Source of the DNA: Phycisphaerae bacterium
Lineage (GTDB): Bacteria; Planctomycetota; Phycisphaerae; Phycisphaerales; SM1A02
DNA: 45,241 bases
Direction: 5' to 3'
NCBI GenBank assembly: GCA_002702575.1
Contig: PAAJ01000022.1
Location: forward strand, 63,118-108,358
The position numbers were made by a program, and so were the translations under genes. Under the pieces are notes generated by a model. It saw nothing but the letters and a program-made list of their open reading frames with translations, was not told where the DNA came from and ran no database searches. This document shows, in pieces, positions 20,042 to 29,195 of the stretch; within the stretch, counting starts at the first letter, position 1; the number at the start of each line of letters is the position of its first letter.

Positions 20042-21205
20042 TCAGAGACCGCGTGCTGCCGAGAGGTACGCTTCGTACGACGTTCGCAGTTCACGGACCG
20101 TATCACCGCCGAACTTATCGAGCAGGGCACCGGCGATCTCGAAACCGACCGCATTCTCCATCACCACACTGGCTGCGGACACGGCACAGACATCACTGCG
20201 TTCGTAGTCGCTGTGTTCGGAGGATTTGGTCCTCAGATCGACACTGGGCATCCCCCGAAGCAACGTACTGATCGGTTTCATGGCACCCGTGACCACAATG
20301 GGCATTCCATTGGTCATGCCACCTTCGATACCACCAGCATTGTTTCGCTCACGCATGAACCCGAGCAGCGGGGTGTCTCTCAGGGAATCGTCGTACGCGA
20401 TCGGATCATGCACATCCGAGCCTCGCCTTGATGCCACTTCTCGCCCCATGCCGATCTCGACGGACTTGAAGGCCTGGATCCCCATGACCGCAGCGGCAAT
20501 CCGGGCATCCAGACGGTCCGCCAGCGTGACGCAACTGCCAAGCCCCACCGGACACCCGAAGACATGGACCTCGCAGAGTCCACCCACGGTGTCCTTGTCG
20601 ACCTTGGCGGCTCGAATGACTTCGATCATCTTCTTCGTCGCGGCGTCGTCCGGGCTGTAGACCTCGGAGGCTTCTCGTGCGGCACGAAGCGAATCGACAT
20701 TGGCTGGTTCGACCACGACATCCGTGACGACTTCCTGGACACTGCGGACGAAACCGAAGACCTCGATCCCCACTTCACGCAAGAGACAACGCGCAACGGC
20801 CCCGGCTGCTGTTCGAGCTGCCGTTTCTCTCGCACTGGCACGTTCCAGCGTGTTTCGACAGTCGTCCGTCAACCACTTGATGCTGCCCGCCAGATCGGCG
20901 TGTCCGGGCCGTGGCCTGTGGACCGGCGGTGTTCGTTCCAGATCGTCCAGCCGGCTGTCCTTGTTCGGAATCTGGACGACCAGAGGTGCACCGGTCGTCT
21001 GCCCCGATCGAACACCACCGAGAAACGTCGCCGTGTCCGTTTCGATCCGCTGTCGGCCACCTCGTCCATAGCCGCCCTGTCGACGCTTCAACTCGGTGTT
21101 GATGAAATCGATGTCCAGGTCCAGGCCGGCGGGAAAGCCCGTGATGACCGCCAGGCCGCAGGGGCCGTGGGATTCACCGGTGGTCACGCAGTTCAAGGTG
21201 GTCAT
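20042..21205 (-). CDS. aroC: Chorismate synthase
   Basis: Last step of the shikimate pathway: converts EPSP to chorismate using reduced FMN. Family signatures are GESHGPCGLAVITGFPAGL at the N-terminus, RRQGGYGRGGRQ, GHADLAGSIKW, SARETAARTAAGAVAR and NAGGIEGGMTNGMPIVV; length (387) fits. The ATG at 21205 (MTTLNCVTTGESHG) matches the family start and has TAGCAT 10 nt upstream; an ATG four codons earlier (21217) is the alternative. It is divergent from hslU. The second shikimate-pathway gene, aroDE, lies on the same strand beyond hslU. Confidence 0.95.
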   Translation of the reverse strand: MTTLNCVTTGESHGPCGLAVITGFPAGLDLDIDFINTELKRRQGGYGRGGRQRIETDTATFLGGVRSGQTTGAPLVVQIPNKDSRLDDLERTPPVHRPRPGHADLAGSIKWLTDDCRNTLERASARETAARTAAGAVARCLLREVGIEVFGFVRSVQEVVTDVVVEPANVDSLRAAREASEVYSPDDAATKKMIEVIRAAKVDKDTVGGLCEVHVFGCPVGLGSCVTLADRLDARIAAAVMGIQAFKSVEIGMGREVASRRGSDVHDPIAYDDSLRDTPLLGFMRERNNAGGIEGGMTNGMPIVVTGAMKPISTLLRGMPSVDLRTKSSEHSDYERSDVCAVSAASVVMENAVGFEIAGALLDKFGGDTVRELRTSYEAYLSAARGL

Positions 21206-21279
21206 GTGAGTGTGCATGCTACCACCGCTGACCGCATGTGAATGAACGGGCTCCCGAAGCCGCCTGAACCCGACATGAC

Positions 21280-21285
21280 TATGAT
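21280..21285 (+). promoter_or_regulatory. -10-like TATGAT before hslU
   Basis: TATGAT (5 of 6 to TATAAT) ends 6 nt before the hslU GTG at 21292, consistent with a leaderless transcript starting at the initiation codon. No Shine-Dalgarno or clear -35 is present. Confidence 0.4.
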
Positions 21286-21291
21286 CCCAGC

Positions 21292-22617
21292 GTGTCAGAT
21301 CTCACACCACGCCAGATCGTCTCCGAACTCGACCGGCACATCATCGGCCAGGAACAGGCCAAACGTGCCGTCGCGGTCGCCGTCCGCAACCGATGGCGAC
21401 GTCGTCAACTGGACCCGGAGCTCGGTCGGGAGGTCGTCCCCCGGAACATCGTGATGGTGGGACCGACCGGTGTCGGCAAGACCGAAATCGCCCGGCGGCT
21501 CGCCCGGCTCGTGAAGGCACCCTTCGTCAAGGTCGAGGCCAGCAAGTTCACCGAAGTCGGCTATGTGGGCCGCGATGTCGAATCGATGATTCGCGACCTG
21601 CTGGAGATCGGCATCAAGATGGTGCGACAGGAGCACGCCGAGTCCGTGCGAGTGACCGCTCAGGCCGCCGTTGAAGAACGCCTCGTCACGCTCCTGCTCG
21701 GCGATGAATCCAATGACAACACGGACGACTCCCATGAGTTCGTTCGAAAACGAATGCGGGAGAAACTCGACTCGGGCAGCCTGGATGACCGGGAGATCGA
21801 GATCAGTGTCCGCGACAACACACCGATGCCTGCGATCAACATGGTCGGCATGGATCAGATGGACTCCGGCATGAGCTCTCTGCTCGAGAATCTCGTCCCG
21901 GAGCGTCGAAGCCGAAGACGTGTCACGGTTGATCGCGCCCGGACACTGCTTCTGGATGAAGAAACCGAAAAGCTTCTCGATCAGCAGAAGATCATCGAAC
22001 AGGCCATCGAGCGGAGCGAGACCGCTGGCATCGTCTTCATCGACGAGATCGACAAGATCGCGGCAAATGACCGACAGGGCAACGCCGACGTCAGTCGCCA
22101 GGGAGTCCAGAGGGATCTGCTCCCCATCGTCGAGGGAAGCGCTGTCAATACGCGGCACGGCGTCGTCAACACCGATCAGATTCTGTTCATTGCGGCCGGC
22201 GCCTTCCACGGCACCTCCGTCAGCGATCTGATGCCCGAACTCCAGGGACGTTTCCCGATTCGTGTGGAACTCGCGGCACTCACGCGGGACGACTTCAAGC
22301 GAATCCTCACGGAACCCGATGCCGCCATCACTCGACAGCAGATCGCGCTGCTGGATACCGAAGGACTCACGATCACCTTCACCCCCGAGTCGATCGATGC
22401 CATGGCTGATCTGGCGGCGGAAGCCAACGCCACGATGGAGAACATCGGCGCCCGACGATTGATGACGGTGATGGAACAGGTGTTCGAGGAGATTTCCTTC
22501 GATGCCTCGGAACGTGTTGCAGAGGGTCATGACACGCTGGTCATCGAGGAATCGTTCGTGCGGGAACGACTCGCACCGCTGCTGCAGGACGAAGACCTCG
22601 GCCGGTTCGTTCTCTAG
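21292..22617 (+). CDS. hslU: ATP-dependent protease ATPase subunit HslU (ClpY)
   Basis: 441-residue AAA+ unfoldase that feeds substrates to the HslV peptidase. Start MSDLTPRQIVSELDRHIIGQ is diagnostic, read from a GTG. Other motifs are Walker [16 protein letters not shown], the pore loop GYVGRDVE, the intermediate domain (about 110-240), Walker B GIVFIDEIDKIA, and GRFPIRVEL. The C-terminus RFVL resembles the RxIL tail that inserts into HslV. No hslV lies on either side within the window, unlike the usual hslVU order. It ends 13 nt before the convergent aroDE stop. Confidence 0.96.
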   Translation: MSDLTPRQIVSELDRHIIGQEQAKRAVAVAVRNRWRRRQLDPELGREVVPRNIVMVGPTGVGKTEIARRLARLVKAPFVKVEASKFTEVGYVGRDVESMIRDLLEIGIKMVRQEHAESVRVTAQAAVEERLVTLLLGDESNDNTDDSHEFVRKRMREKLDSGSLDDREIEISVRDNTPMPAINMVGMDQMDSGMSSLLENLVPERRSRRRVTVDRARTLLLDEETEKLLDQQKIIEQAIERSETAGIVFIDEIDKIAANDRQGNADVSRQGVQRDLLPIVEGSAVNTRHGVVNTDQILFIAAGAFHGTSVSDLMPELQGRFPIRVELAALTRDDFKRILTEPDAAITRQQIALLDTEGLTITFTPESIDAMADLAAEANATMENIGARRLMTVMEQVFEEISFDASERVAEGHDTLVIEESFVRERLAPLLQDEDLGRFVL

Positions 22618-22630
22618 AAGGCCGAACGAT

Positions 22631-24211
22631 TCATCGCATCAGGGACGCCCAGGCGTCCATCGGCGCATCCTGCCCCGTCCATGTCCTGAACTGCCTGGCT
22701 GCCTGAGCCAGGAACATGGCATCACCCGTCAAGACCTTGGCACCTCTGTCGCAAGCCTGCTTGATCAAGGGTGTCTGAAGAGGTGCATAGACCGCATCGA
22801 ACACGACGACCGTGTCACTCAGGACATCCAGCGAACCACCCAGCTCATCCAGGGGCGATCTGTCGGGTCCGGGACCACCTTCCATGCCGAGCGTGGTCAT
22901 GTTGATCACGGCATCGAATCCTTCGTCAGCCTGCGGTCCGCCCGACTGGTATTCGATTGATACGGCATCGTCCATTCGCGATTTGACGTCTTTCACCAGT
23001 TCCATCGCCCTGTCCTCGGAACGATTGAAGACGACGACTTCCGCACCCTCCATCAAAAGACCGATCGCGGCACCTCGTGCCGCCCCGCCGGCACCGAGCA
23101 AGGCGATCTTCGAATCCTTGATGGGCATGACCCCCCGCAAAGGCGCCAAGACCCCCTCGGTATCGGTGTTGTCAGCAACCAGAGAACCATCGGGGAGCAC
23201 CGCCAAGGTGTTGGCGGCTCCACATCGATGCACCATGGGGGTGAGCGTTCCACCGACTTCCTCGACGAATCTCGCCAGATGTTCCTTGTGGGGCGTCGTT
23301 ACCGCCAGGCCCGACAGATTGAGCGTCTCATGATCCAGCATGCACGCCAGTGATGCCTTGAAGGATTCCCATCCATCCACAACGGGCATCGGAACCATCA
23401 CGCCATCGAAGCCGACATGACTGAAACCGGTGTTGTGCAGCAATGGGCTCCTGGAATGTTCGACGGGATCACCGAGGACTCCGAAGACTCTGGTGGAAGA
23501 CGTGATCGCATCGAATCGATAGGTGTCTCTGAGTTGCTGCAGCGACAGCTGACCCGGTGCCGTTTCCTGATCGGATCCGGGAGATGCGAATGTCAGGAGA
23601 CCACCGAACTTGCCGGTGAGCACACGTGTCATCACGCCAAACCGATCCATGCAGATGGCGATCATGGGACCTCCGGCATCCTCGACAAGATCGAATGCTT
23701 CAAGTGAATCCCGGATCGAACGGGCACGCCAGGCCATCTTGACGATGGAGACATCATCTTCAGCCCACATCACATCCAGCTGTCGCGCCAGATCGGCCGG
23801 CCGCCCTTCGAAATCATGTGAAGAGAGAATGAGTCCACACTCACCTGCACCGAGCAGTTCACCGGCTGCGATTCTGAGTTCGCGATCCGATCGCCAGGCG
23901 GCTGACTCGACATCGACGTAGCGTGGCACCACGCCGGCGGTCACCAGTGAACGAAACAGACCCGGGCGATCCGGTTCGATGCCGAATGCCTGACCGCCCT
24001 CTTCCTGAATTCGACAGGTGAGGATGCATGGAAGGGGTGATTGCTCGATCAGGGTCCGACAGGCACAGAAACCCGCTTCGTCCTCACAGAGCGGATCCAC
24101 ACGCCACTCGACGAGATTGGCGCCGTTCTGTGCTGCGGCGCCGGCCGCCATGAGCGCAGCCTCGACCCCGACCGGATCCTCGACCATGATGGAAACCGCA
24201 ATCAGCGACAC
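22631..24211 (-). CDS. aroDE: Bifunctional 3-dehydroquinate dehydratase / shikimate dehydrogenase
   Basis: Fusion of two consecutive shikimate-pathway enzymes, 526 residues. The N-terminal half is a type I dehydroquinase with EWRVDPL, the catalytic His in SSHDFEGRP and the Schiff-base Lys in SIVKMAWRARS. The C-terminal half is AroE: GDPVEHSRSPLLHN (shikimate-binding Ser pair), TTPHKE with catalytic Lys, NTDTEG with catalytic Asp, and the NADP-binding LLGAGGAARGAA. The AroD-AroE order is that of plant, chlamydial and planctomycete fusions. The frame is open upstream to 24280, but the GTG at 24211 (MSLIAVSIMVEDP) gives the family N-terminus and avoids overlapping the divergent gene. Confidence 0.95.
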   Translation of the reverse strand: MSLIAVSIMVEDPVGVEAALMAAGAAAQNGANLVEWRVDPLCEDEAGFCACRTLIEQSPLPCILTCRIQEEGGQAFGIEPDRPGLFRSLVTAGVVPRYVDVESAAWRSDRELRIAAGELLGAGECGLILSSHDFEGRPADLARQLDVMWAEDDVSIVKMAWRARSIRDSLEAFDLVEDAGGPMIAICMDRFGVMTRVLTGKFGGLLTFASPGSDQETAPGQLSLQQLRDTYRFDAITSSTRVFGVLGDPVEHSRSPLLHNTGFSHVGFDGVMVPMPVVDGWESFKASLACMLDHETLNLSGLAVTTPHKEHLARFVEEVGGTLTPMVHRCGAANTLAVLPDGSLVADNTDTEGVLAPLRGVMPIKDSKIALLGAGGAARGAAIGLLMEGAEVVVFNRSEDRAMELVKDVKSRMDDAVSIEYQSGGPQADEGFDAVINMTTLGMEGGPGPDRSPLDELGGSLDVLSDTVVVFDAVYAPLQTPLIKQACDRGAKVLTGDAMFLAQAARQFRTWTGQDAPMDAWASLMR

Positions 24212-24217
24212 GGCCCA

Positions 24218-24223
24218 ATGGTA
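24218..24223 (-). promoter_or_regulatory. -10-like TACCAT before aroDE
   Basis: On the minus strand TACCAT ends 6 nt before the GTG at 24211. It matches TATAAT at 4 of 6 positions including the key second A and last T. The divergent gene has TAGACT (24230-24235) 7 nt before its ATG, so both transcripts would start almost at their initiation codons in a 31-bp gap. Confidence 0.3.
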
Positions 24224-24242
24224 CCGACATAGACTCCTCATC

Positions 24243-24866
24243 ATGCATGACGACGAATCAGCCTTTCTCGAACAGGCCAACGCACATCTTCATACATGGA
24301 CCAGCGGCGACTTGAGGTTCGATGAACACATCCGTCCCATCCGGTTCGTCTTCGCACCGGACGGACGTCTGGTCGCACCGATGATGGTGGCGATGCTCCA
24401 GGCTGCGGAAACGGTCGTTCATGTGCCGGTTGCGGACGATACGGCCATGGAACTGCTCGTGACCCTCGAGGAATTCGACGAGGAGGGGCCCGATGGCCGC
24501 CTGGCCGACCGCTGGCGCATCTATCACGGAGATCCGCCGGATGTTCACTGGGCATACATGAACATCGATCTCGCCCGATTTCATGGCATGGTGATCGATG
24601 GCGAAGCACTTCAGCAACCCAATCCGTTCACGGAGATCGAACCGGCCCTCTGTGGCCGCATCAATCGTGAACACGGCAATGCGATCCTCTCGACGGTCGT
24701 TCGGCTGCTTGATATCGAAGCGGAAGATCCCAGACTCGTGGGAATCGATCCGTGTGGGATTGACATCCGTGCGAAGTTCGACGTCGTTCGACTTCCATTC
24801 GATTCCATGGTTCAGGAGACGGAGGACGTCGAGAACGCCGTCTCCCACCTGCTGGGAATTCAATAA
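24243..24866 (+). CDS. DUF2470 / HugZ-like FMN-binding split-barrel protein
   Basis: 207-residue protein. The N-terminal ~125 residues look like a flavin-binding split barrel (RPIRFVFAPDGRLVAPMMVAML, WRIYHGDP). The C-terminal part matches DUF2470: ALCGRINREHGNAILSTVVR, then RLVGIDPCGIDIRAKFDVVRLPF. That architecture is shared by HugZ-type heme-utilisation proteins and related pyridoxamine-phosphate-oxidase-like proteins. The actual substrate is unknown here. The ATG at 24243 is used because the upstream open frame overlaps aroDE and its promoter; TAGACT precedes it by 7 nt. The last 7 nt overlap the stop of the convergent gene. Confidence 0.75.
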   Translation: MHDDESAFLEQANAHLHTWTSGDLRFDEHIRPIRFVFAPDGRLVAPMMVAMLQAAETVVHVPVADDTAMELLVTLEEFDEEGPDGRLADRWRIYHGDPPDVHWAYMNIDLARFHGMVIDGEALQQPNPFTEIEPALCGRINREHGNAILSTVVRLLDIEAEDPRLVGIDPCGIDIRAKFDVVRLPFDSMVQETEDVENAVSHLLGIQ

Positions 24867-26092
24867 TCCCAGTCAGTCAATGGACGCGGCAGTCGAATGA
24901 GCTGATCGAGTCTGCCCAACAGTTCACCAGGCGCATCGATGCTGTCGGTAATCGCCAGTCCTGAAACAGCACTGACACCCAACCACAGACGAGTAAAAGC
25001 GCCGACAGTGGTCTTCATCGTGGGCAGATCCGAATCGCGTCCAGACACTGCGGATGACGTGTCCCCCAACGTGATGATCCAGTCACCACCACAACCCTTC
25101 CAGTTCGAATGCTCCGGAAGATAGGCCTGGATGGGATCTTCAAGTTCCAGATTGAACCGCACCTCCGGACCCGGAAGACTGAAGGCTTCGACGCAACGAG
25201 GAAGATCACAGATGCGATGTTGCTGATAGGCAGCTGATGTGTTCTTCACCGCGTAGTCACTGCCTTGAACCCGACCCGCCTGGCGAAACGGGCGCGAGAG
25301 CAGTTGCTGAATCTGGACTTCCGGTGGATCCGGAATTCGAACGCCTCGAACCTGATCTCCGAGACTTCTCAGAACAGACAGCAGTTCCATGAACTCGGAT
25401 CGTGTGTTCCAGACCATCCACTCGACCCAGTATGGACCGAATTCATTCTTGTCATTCGAGTCCAGCCACATGTGATGGGTCAACACACCATCCGCATTCC
25501 GGAAGCCGAGCCCGAATCCCCCATCCGCTTCCAGACAGTCCAATCCAGTGATGCCCGGAGGCACGATATCCACCCGACCATGAACCGGTCTCCGGTTCAG
25601 GCGAGCGGCATGCATCTCTTCGTAGTCATCCACACCCAGGCGATGAGGTGCACGTTCCAGTGAAGGCACCTGCAGTGAGTTGGGATCGACGGTCATGCGA
25701 CGGATGTAGGACCCGATCCCGAAGCCGATACGGTCGTAGAACCCCTGATCGAAAATTCCAAGAGAAGCGATACAGGCGCCCTCATCGACCGCCAGAGCGA
25801 TCGATTCCGCCGTCAGTGCCAACGCATGACCGTTCTGCCTGCCGACTCGACCGGCATAGACGCCGACGATCAGGACTGCTGGAAGAGACGCCTTCTGATG
25901 CCAGAAGATGGCGGGGCATCGACTGGCGCCCACTTCCATCTCACCATGGACCTCTTCCACGATCGTGTCGCAGGTATCGCAGTAAAGCGATGAGGCTTTC
26001 TTGCCGCGATCGCCCTCGATCCACCAGCCGATTTCCTTCCAGATCCGGCAATGATGCTCGAAGTCTCTTTCCTTGTCATACGGACGGGACAT
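24860..26092 (-). CDS. Eis-like GNAT N-acetyltransferase
   Basis: 410-residue protein with the architecture of Eis (enhanced intracellular survival) acetyltransferases: an N-terminal GNAT region (RPYDKERDFEHHCRIWKEIGWW; acetyl-CoA loop region VGVYAGRVGRQNGHALALTAESI; IASLGIFDQGFYDRIGFGIGSY), a second atypical GNAT repeat (about 150-290), and a C-terminal SCP2-like domain (about 300-410, VRFNLELEDPIQAYL, TLGDTSSAVSG). The GFYDRIGFG motif is the clearest sign. Family members acetylate amines of antibiotics or proteins; the substrate here is unknown. It ends over the stop of the convergent DUF2470 gene and starts 9 nt after the hldE stop, so it may be the last gene of the LPS block. Confidence 0.75.
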   Translation of the reverse strand: MSRPYDKERDFEHHCRIWKEIGWWIEGDRGKKASSLYCDTCDTIVEEVHGEMEVGASRCPAIFWHQKASLPAVLIVGVYAGRVGRQNGHALALTAESIALAVDEGACIASLGIFDQGFYDRIGFGIGSYIRRMTVDPNSLQVPSLERAPHRLGVDDYEEMHAARLNRRPVHGRVDIVPPGITGLDCLEADGGFGLGFRNADGVLTHHMWLDSNDKNEFGPYWVEWMVWNTRSEFMELLSVLRSLGDQVRGVRIPDPPEVQIQQLLSRPFRQAGRVQGSDYAVKNTSAAYQQHRICDLPRCVEAFSLPGPEVRFNLELEDPIQAYLPEHSNWKGCGGDWIITLGDTSSAVSGRDSDLPTMKTTVGAFTRLWLGVSAVSGLAITDSIDAPGELLGRLDQLIRLPRPLTDWDY

Positions 26093-26101
26093 GCCTGAAC
26101 C

Positions 26102-27562
26102 TCACGTACGACGAAGATGTTCGACGATGTCACTGCTTCCGAGGCCTGGTCGATGCGCCAGAACGCGACATTCGATGCCCAGCTGTTTCACGAGTTCATA
26201 CTCGTTGATTTCCTCGGGTGCATAGTCGCCACCCTTGACGAAGAGATCGGGCTTGACTGATTCGATGAGGCGATGGGATGTCGGTTCCTCGAATGCGATG
26301 ACGTAGTCGACGCAACCGAGTTCGGAAAGAATCGCCATGCGATCCGACAAGGCATACACCGGACGACCTTCACCCTTCATCGCCGCCACCTGCTCATCGA
26401 CGTTGATGCCGACGACCAGGACGTCTCCCTGATTCTTCGCATCGCGGAGATACGCCACATGCCCTGCATGGATCACGTCGAAGCAACCGTTTGTCAGGAC
26501 GATTCGATGCCCGGCCTGTCGATGAACCGCCAGCTCGACGGCCAGCTCCTCATCGGCACGAACCTTGTCATCCAGGGGCTTCTGGCGACGGAGGATCTCT
26601 CGCTGGACTTCGGCCAGTGGAATCGGTCTCGTACCGAAGCAGGCCACCTCGAGACCGGCTGCTGCATTCGCGAACCGCGTCGCATCATGCCAGCCCATGC
26701 GGTTGGCTCGAGCAGCGGCCAGCGCCGAGATCACGACATCACCGGCACCCGTCACGTCGTAGACGGAACGGGCTTCCGTCGGAATCACGGCCGGGGATTC
26801 ACCTTTCACCAGCAGCAAGGCACCGTCCTTGTCCAACGTCAGGATCACGGCCTCGCACTCGAGTTGTTCGGCGAGTCCATTGGCGGCCTCGACCGTCGAA
26901 GCCGGCGCACCCGTTGCCAGTTCGGCTTCGGTGCGATTCGGCGTGATGGAAGTCGCCCCGCGATACTTCGTGTAGTCCTCGAGTGGTGCGGGATCCACAA
27001 GGACCTCGACGCCTGAATCCCTGGCCAGTTCAATCACGGCCTGACAGACACGAGGCGTACACACGCCCTTGTCGTAATCCTCGATGCAGATCACATCGAC
27101 ACCATCGAGGCGTGCCTTGATCATCGAGATCAGGGACTGCTCGAGCGCATCATCCAAGGGAGCCTTGGACTCGATATCCAGACGGAACATCTTCTGTGGA
27201 TGCCGATGCTGAGCAAGCCCTACGAGACTGCGTTTGACCGTCGTCGGCCGAGTTGAATCCGTCAGCAAGCCTTCGGCGTCGATCCCCTGCTCGACCAGTG
27301 CTGCACGGAGCTGATCGGCAGCGGCATCCGCACCAACCACACCGCAACAGATCACGTCTCCACCGAGCGCCGCCAGACAACGTGCAACGTGAGCGGCACC
27401 ACCCGGCGATTGTTCTTCATGCTCCGCCTTGAGCACCGGCACCGGCGCATCCGGACTCAGTCGTCCCGCGTCGCCGTGGACGATCTCATCGAGCATGAAG
27501 TCGCCTACGAGCAATGCTCTGAAGGAGGAGAAACCGGCAACCTTGTCCAGTAGCGTCGTCAT
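26102..27562 (-). CDS. hldE: Bifunctional heptose-7-phosphate kinase / heptose-1-phosphate adenylyltransferase
   Basis: Makes ADP-D-glycero-beta-D-manno-heptose for the LPS inner core. The N-terminal domain (about 1-320) is a PfkB/ribokinase-type kinase: VGDFMLDEIVHGDAGRLSPDAP, GGAAHVA, and the catalytic loop VYDVTGAGDVV. The C-terminal domain (about 350-486) is a nucleotidyltransferase with TNGCFDVIHAGHVAYL (HxGH) and EINEYELVKQLG. Length 486 matches E. coli HldE. The start overlaps the lpxK stop by 4 nt. Together with the heptosyltransferase upstream it shows that heptose is made and transferred. Confidence 0.95.
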   Translation of the reverse strand: MTTLLDKVAGFSSFRALLVGDFMLDEIVHGDAGRLSPDAPVPVLKAEHEEQSPGGAAHVARCLAALGGDVICCGVVGADAAADQLRAALVEQGIDAEGLLTDSTRPTTVKRSLVGLAQHRHPQKMFRLDIESKAPLDDALEQSLISMIKARLDGVDVICIEDYDKGVCTPRVCQAVIELARDSGVEVLVDPAPLEDYTKYRGATSITPNRTEAELATGAPASTVEAANGLAEQLECEAVILTLDKDGALLLVKGESPAVIPTEARSVYDVTGAGDVVISALAAARANRMGWHDATRFANAAAGLEVACFGTRPIPLAEVQREILRRQKPLDDKVRADEELAVELAVHRQAGHRIVLTNGCFDVIHAGHVAYLRDAKNQGDVLVVGINVDEQVAAMKGEGRPVYALSDRMAILSELGCVDYVIAFEEPTSHRLIESVKPDLFVKGGDYAPEEINEYELVKQLGIECRVLAHRPGLGSSDIVEHLRRT

Positions 27563-28587
27563 GAGCTCATGTCCTGCAGACTTCGATCTTCATCGTCGGC
27601 AACCGCATCATGTACCAACTGCCCGAGTGCGGCCTCGCCCTCCAGAAATCGAAGTTCGAGCCGCGGTACCACGATCGGCACCTTCAGGCGGTTCAAGTCT
27701 AGCACGTCACGAGCCTTCACCCAGTCCTTTGCCGTCATGAGGATCGCATCCGCATCCAGGACATCGGAAAGGAATGTCGCTTCAGCCTGACTGAAGGGCT
27801 GGTGATCTCGCGCAGGTCGTTCGTTGGCGATGACCGCACCCAGCACGCGGAGTTGTGAACGAACGGTTTCCGGAGAACCGATGCCCAGTCGAACGACAAC
27901 ACGACGACGATGCAGCCAGTCGATCTCGACTTCCCGATATCCGCTGGCATCGATGATGGTCAGACTCGACCATGAGTGACTGCACCATGCCAGTGGTTTC
28001 TGACCATGAAAGGACTCGATGCGAGCGGCCAGTGTGCTGTCGATGGTTCGTGAACCCGTGACGATCACCGCATCGGCCCTTTGAAGAGATGCCGGAGGCT
28101 CGCGCAATCGGCCGGCCGGCAGAACGACATCGGTCCCGATCGGCTCATGCGCCGAGATCAGCACGATGTCGAGATCACGATGCAACGCACGATGCTGAAA
28201 TCCGTCATCCATGACGATGCAGTCGACTTCCGGATGTCGGGGCAGCTCGCTTTTCAGGACGGCGACCCGATCGCCTCCGACGAAGATCGGAATATCGGGA
28301 TTCGCATCACGGTATTCAAGTACTTCATCGGCGTCCTGACCGTTCCGGGCACCGTAGCCGCGTGTCACGACCGCAGGATGGGATCCCATGGTGACCAGTT
28401 GCTCCAGCAACCATCGCACCATGGGCGTCTTGCCTGTTCCCCCCATCGAAAGGTTGCCGACGGAGATCACGCATCGATCCACGCGGGAGACACCCTTGCC
28501 GCGATCAAAGCGACGGTTGCGCCAATGAATCGCAGCCGAATAGGCGCGAGACGCGACGGACCGGGCGGCATCCAGCGGACCACTCAA
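27559..28587 (-). CDS. lpxK: Tetraacyldisaccharide 4'-kinase
   Basis: Phosphorylates the 4' position of the lipid A disaccharide, at the cytoplasmic face of the inner membrane. The 342 residues carry the diagnostic N-terminal P-loop in VGNLSMGGTGKTPMVRWL (GGTGKT at 49-54), then VTRGYG, GDEx-equivalent DADEVLEY, FVGGDRVAVL, and DDGFQHRALHRDLDIVLI, followed by LPAGRLREP. These are the standard LpxK motifs. It overlaps hldE and maf by 4 nt each, so the four genes from 30271 downward form one translational unit. Confidence 0.94.
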   Translation of the reverse strand: MSGPLDAARSVASRAYSAAIHWRNRRFDRGKGVSRVDRCVISVGNLSMGGTGKTPMVRWLLEQLVTMGSHPAVVTRGYGARNGQDADEVLEYRDANPDIPIFVGGDRVAVLKSELPRHPEVDCIVMDDGFQHRALHRDLDIVLISAHEPIGTDVVLPAGRLREPPASLQRADAVIVTGSRTIDSTLAARIESFHGQKPLAWCSHSWSSLTIIDASGYREVEIDWLHRRRVVVRLGIGSPETVRSQLRVLGAVIANERPARDHQPFSQAEATFLSDVLDADAILMTAKDWVKARDVLDLNRLKVPIVVPRLELRFLEGEAALGQLVHDAVADDEDRSLQDMSS

Positions 28588-29195
28588 GAAGACACCTCTT
28601 CATCCGGACATTCGAGCATGGACAGCAGCTGCCTCATCGGAAGTCCCACGATCGTGGTTTCATCACCTGACCAGGTCAGGGGCCAACCGTTGTCCACGCG
28701 ATCCATCAGGTTGTAGCCACCCGCTTTTCCCTCCCATTCACCCGTCGCCAGATAGGCCTCCAGATCGTCATCCGAAAGATCACCCAGAGTCACGCAGGCG
28801 GTATCCGTGAAGATCCGACGAACGCTGCCATCGGCACGCAGAAGACAGACGCCTGACGTGACACCATGCGAACGATTTCGAAAACGATTGATCATGTCCC
28901 TTGCCGATTCCCTGCTTGCTGGCTTGCCGATGATCGTTCCATCAAGTTCACAGACGGTATCGGCCGCGATGACGGTCCCGGCCCTCTGATCCGCCGGCAG
29001 ATCCTGCAACATCACCGAGCGTGCCTTCAACCACGCCATGGCCGCGGACCATGCACGAGCCGTCATGCACCGACTGTCCAACTGTCCATCGTCAACATGG
29101 GCTGGTTGAATGGAGAAGTCCAGGCCCGCCGACTCCAGAAGCTGTTTCCGTCTCGCTGATCCGCTGGCGAGGATGAATGGCTCGGGCCAGATCAA
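28584..29195 (-). CDS. maf: Maf-family nucleotide pyrophosphatase
   Basis: 203-residue Maf/YhdE-type protein that hydrolyses non-canonical or canonical NTPs (dTTP/UTP or modified bases depending on subgroup) to monophosphates. Motifs are ILASGSARRKQLLESAG at the N-terminus, AADTVCELDGTIIGKP (Asp of the active site), SHGVTSGVCLL, and EWEGKAGGYNLMD, equivalent to the GKAGAYxIQ motif with Tyr-Asn in place of the usual Tyr-Gly/Ala-Ile. It sits between heptosyltransferase and lpxK with 4-nt overlaps on both sides, an odd partner for LPS genes. Confidence 0.92.
   Translation of the reverse strand: MIWPEPFILASGSARRKQLLESAGLDFSIQPAHVDDGQLDSRCMTARAWSAAMAWLKARSVMLQDLPADQRAGTVIAADTVCELDGTIIGKPASRESARDMINRFRNRSHGVTSGVCLLRADGSVRRIFTDTACVTLGDLSDDDLEAYLATGEWEGKAGGYNLMDRVDNGWPLTWSGDETTIVGLPMRQLLSMLECPDEEVSS

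Noticed and set aside
21295-22530. 411-codon open frame on the minus strand
   Set aside because: Antisense shadow of hslU with low-complexity composition; hslU motifs are complete.
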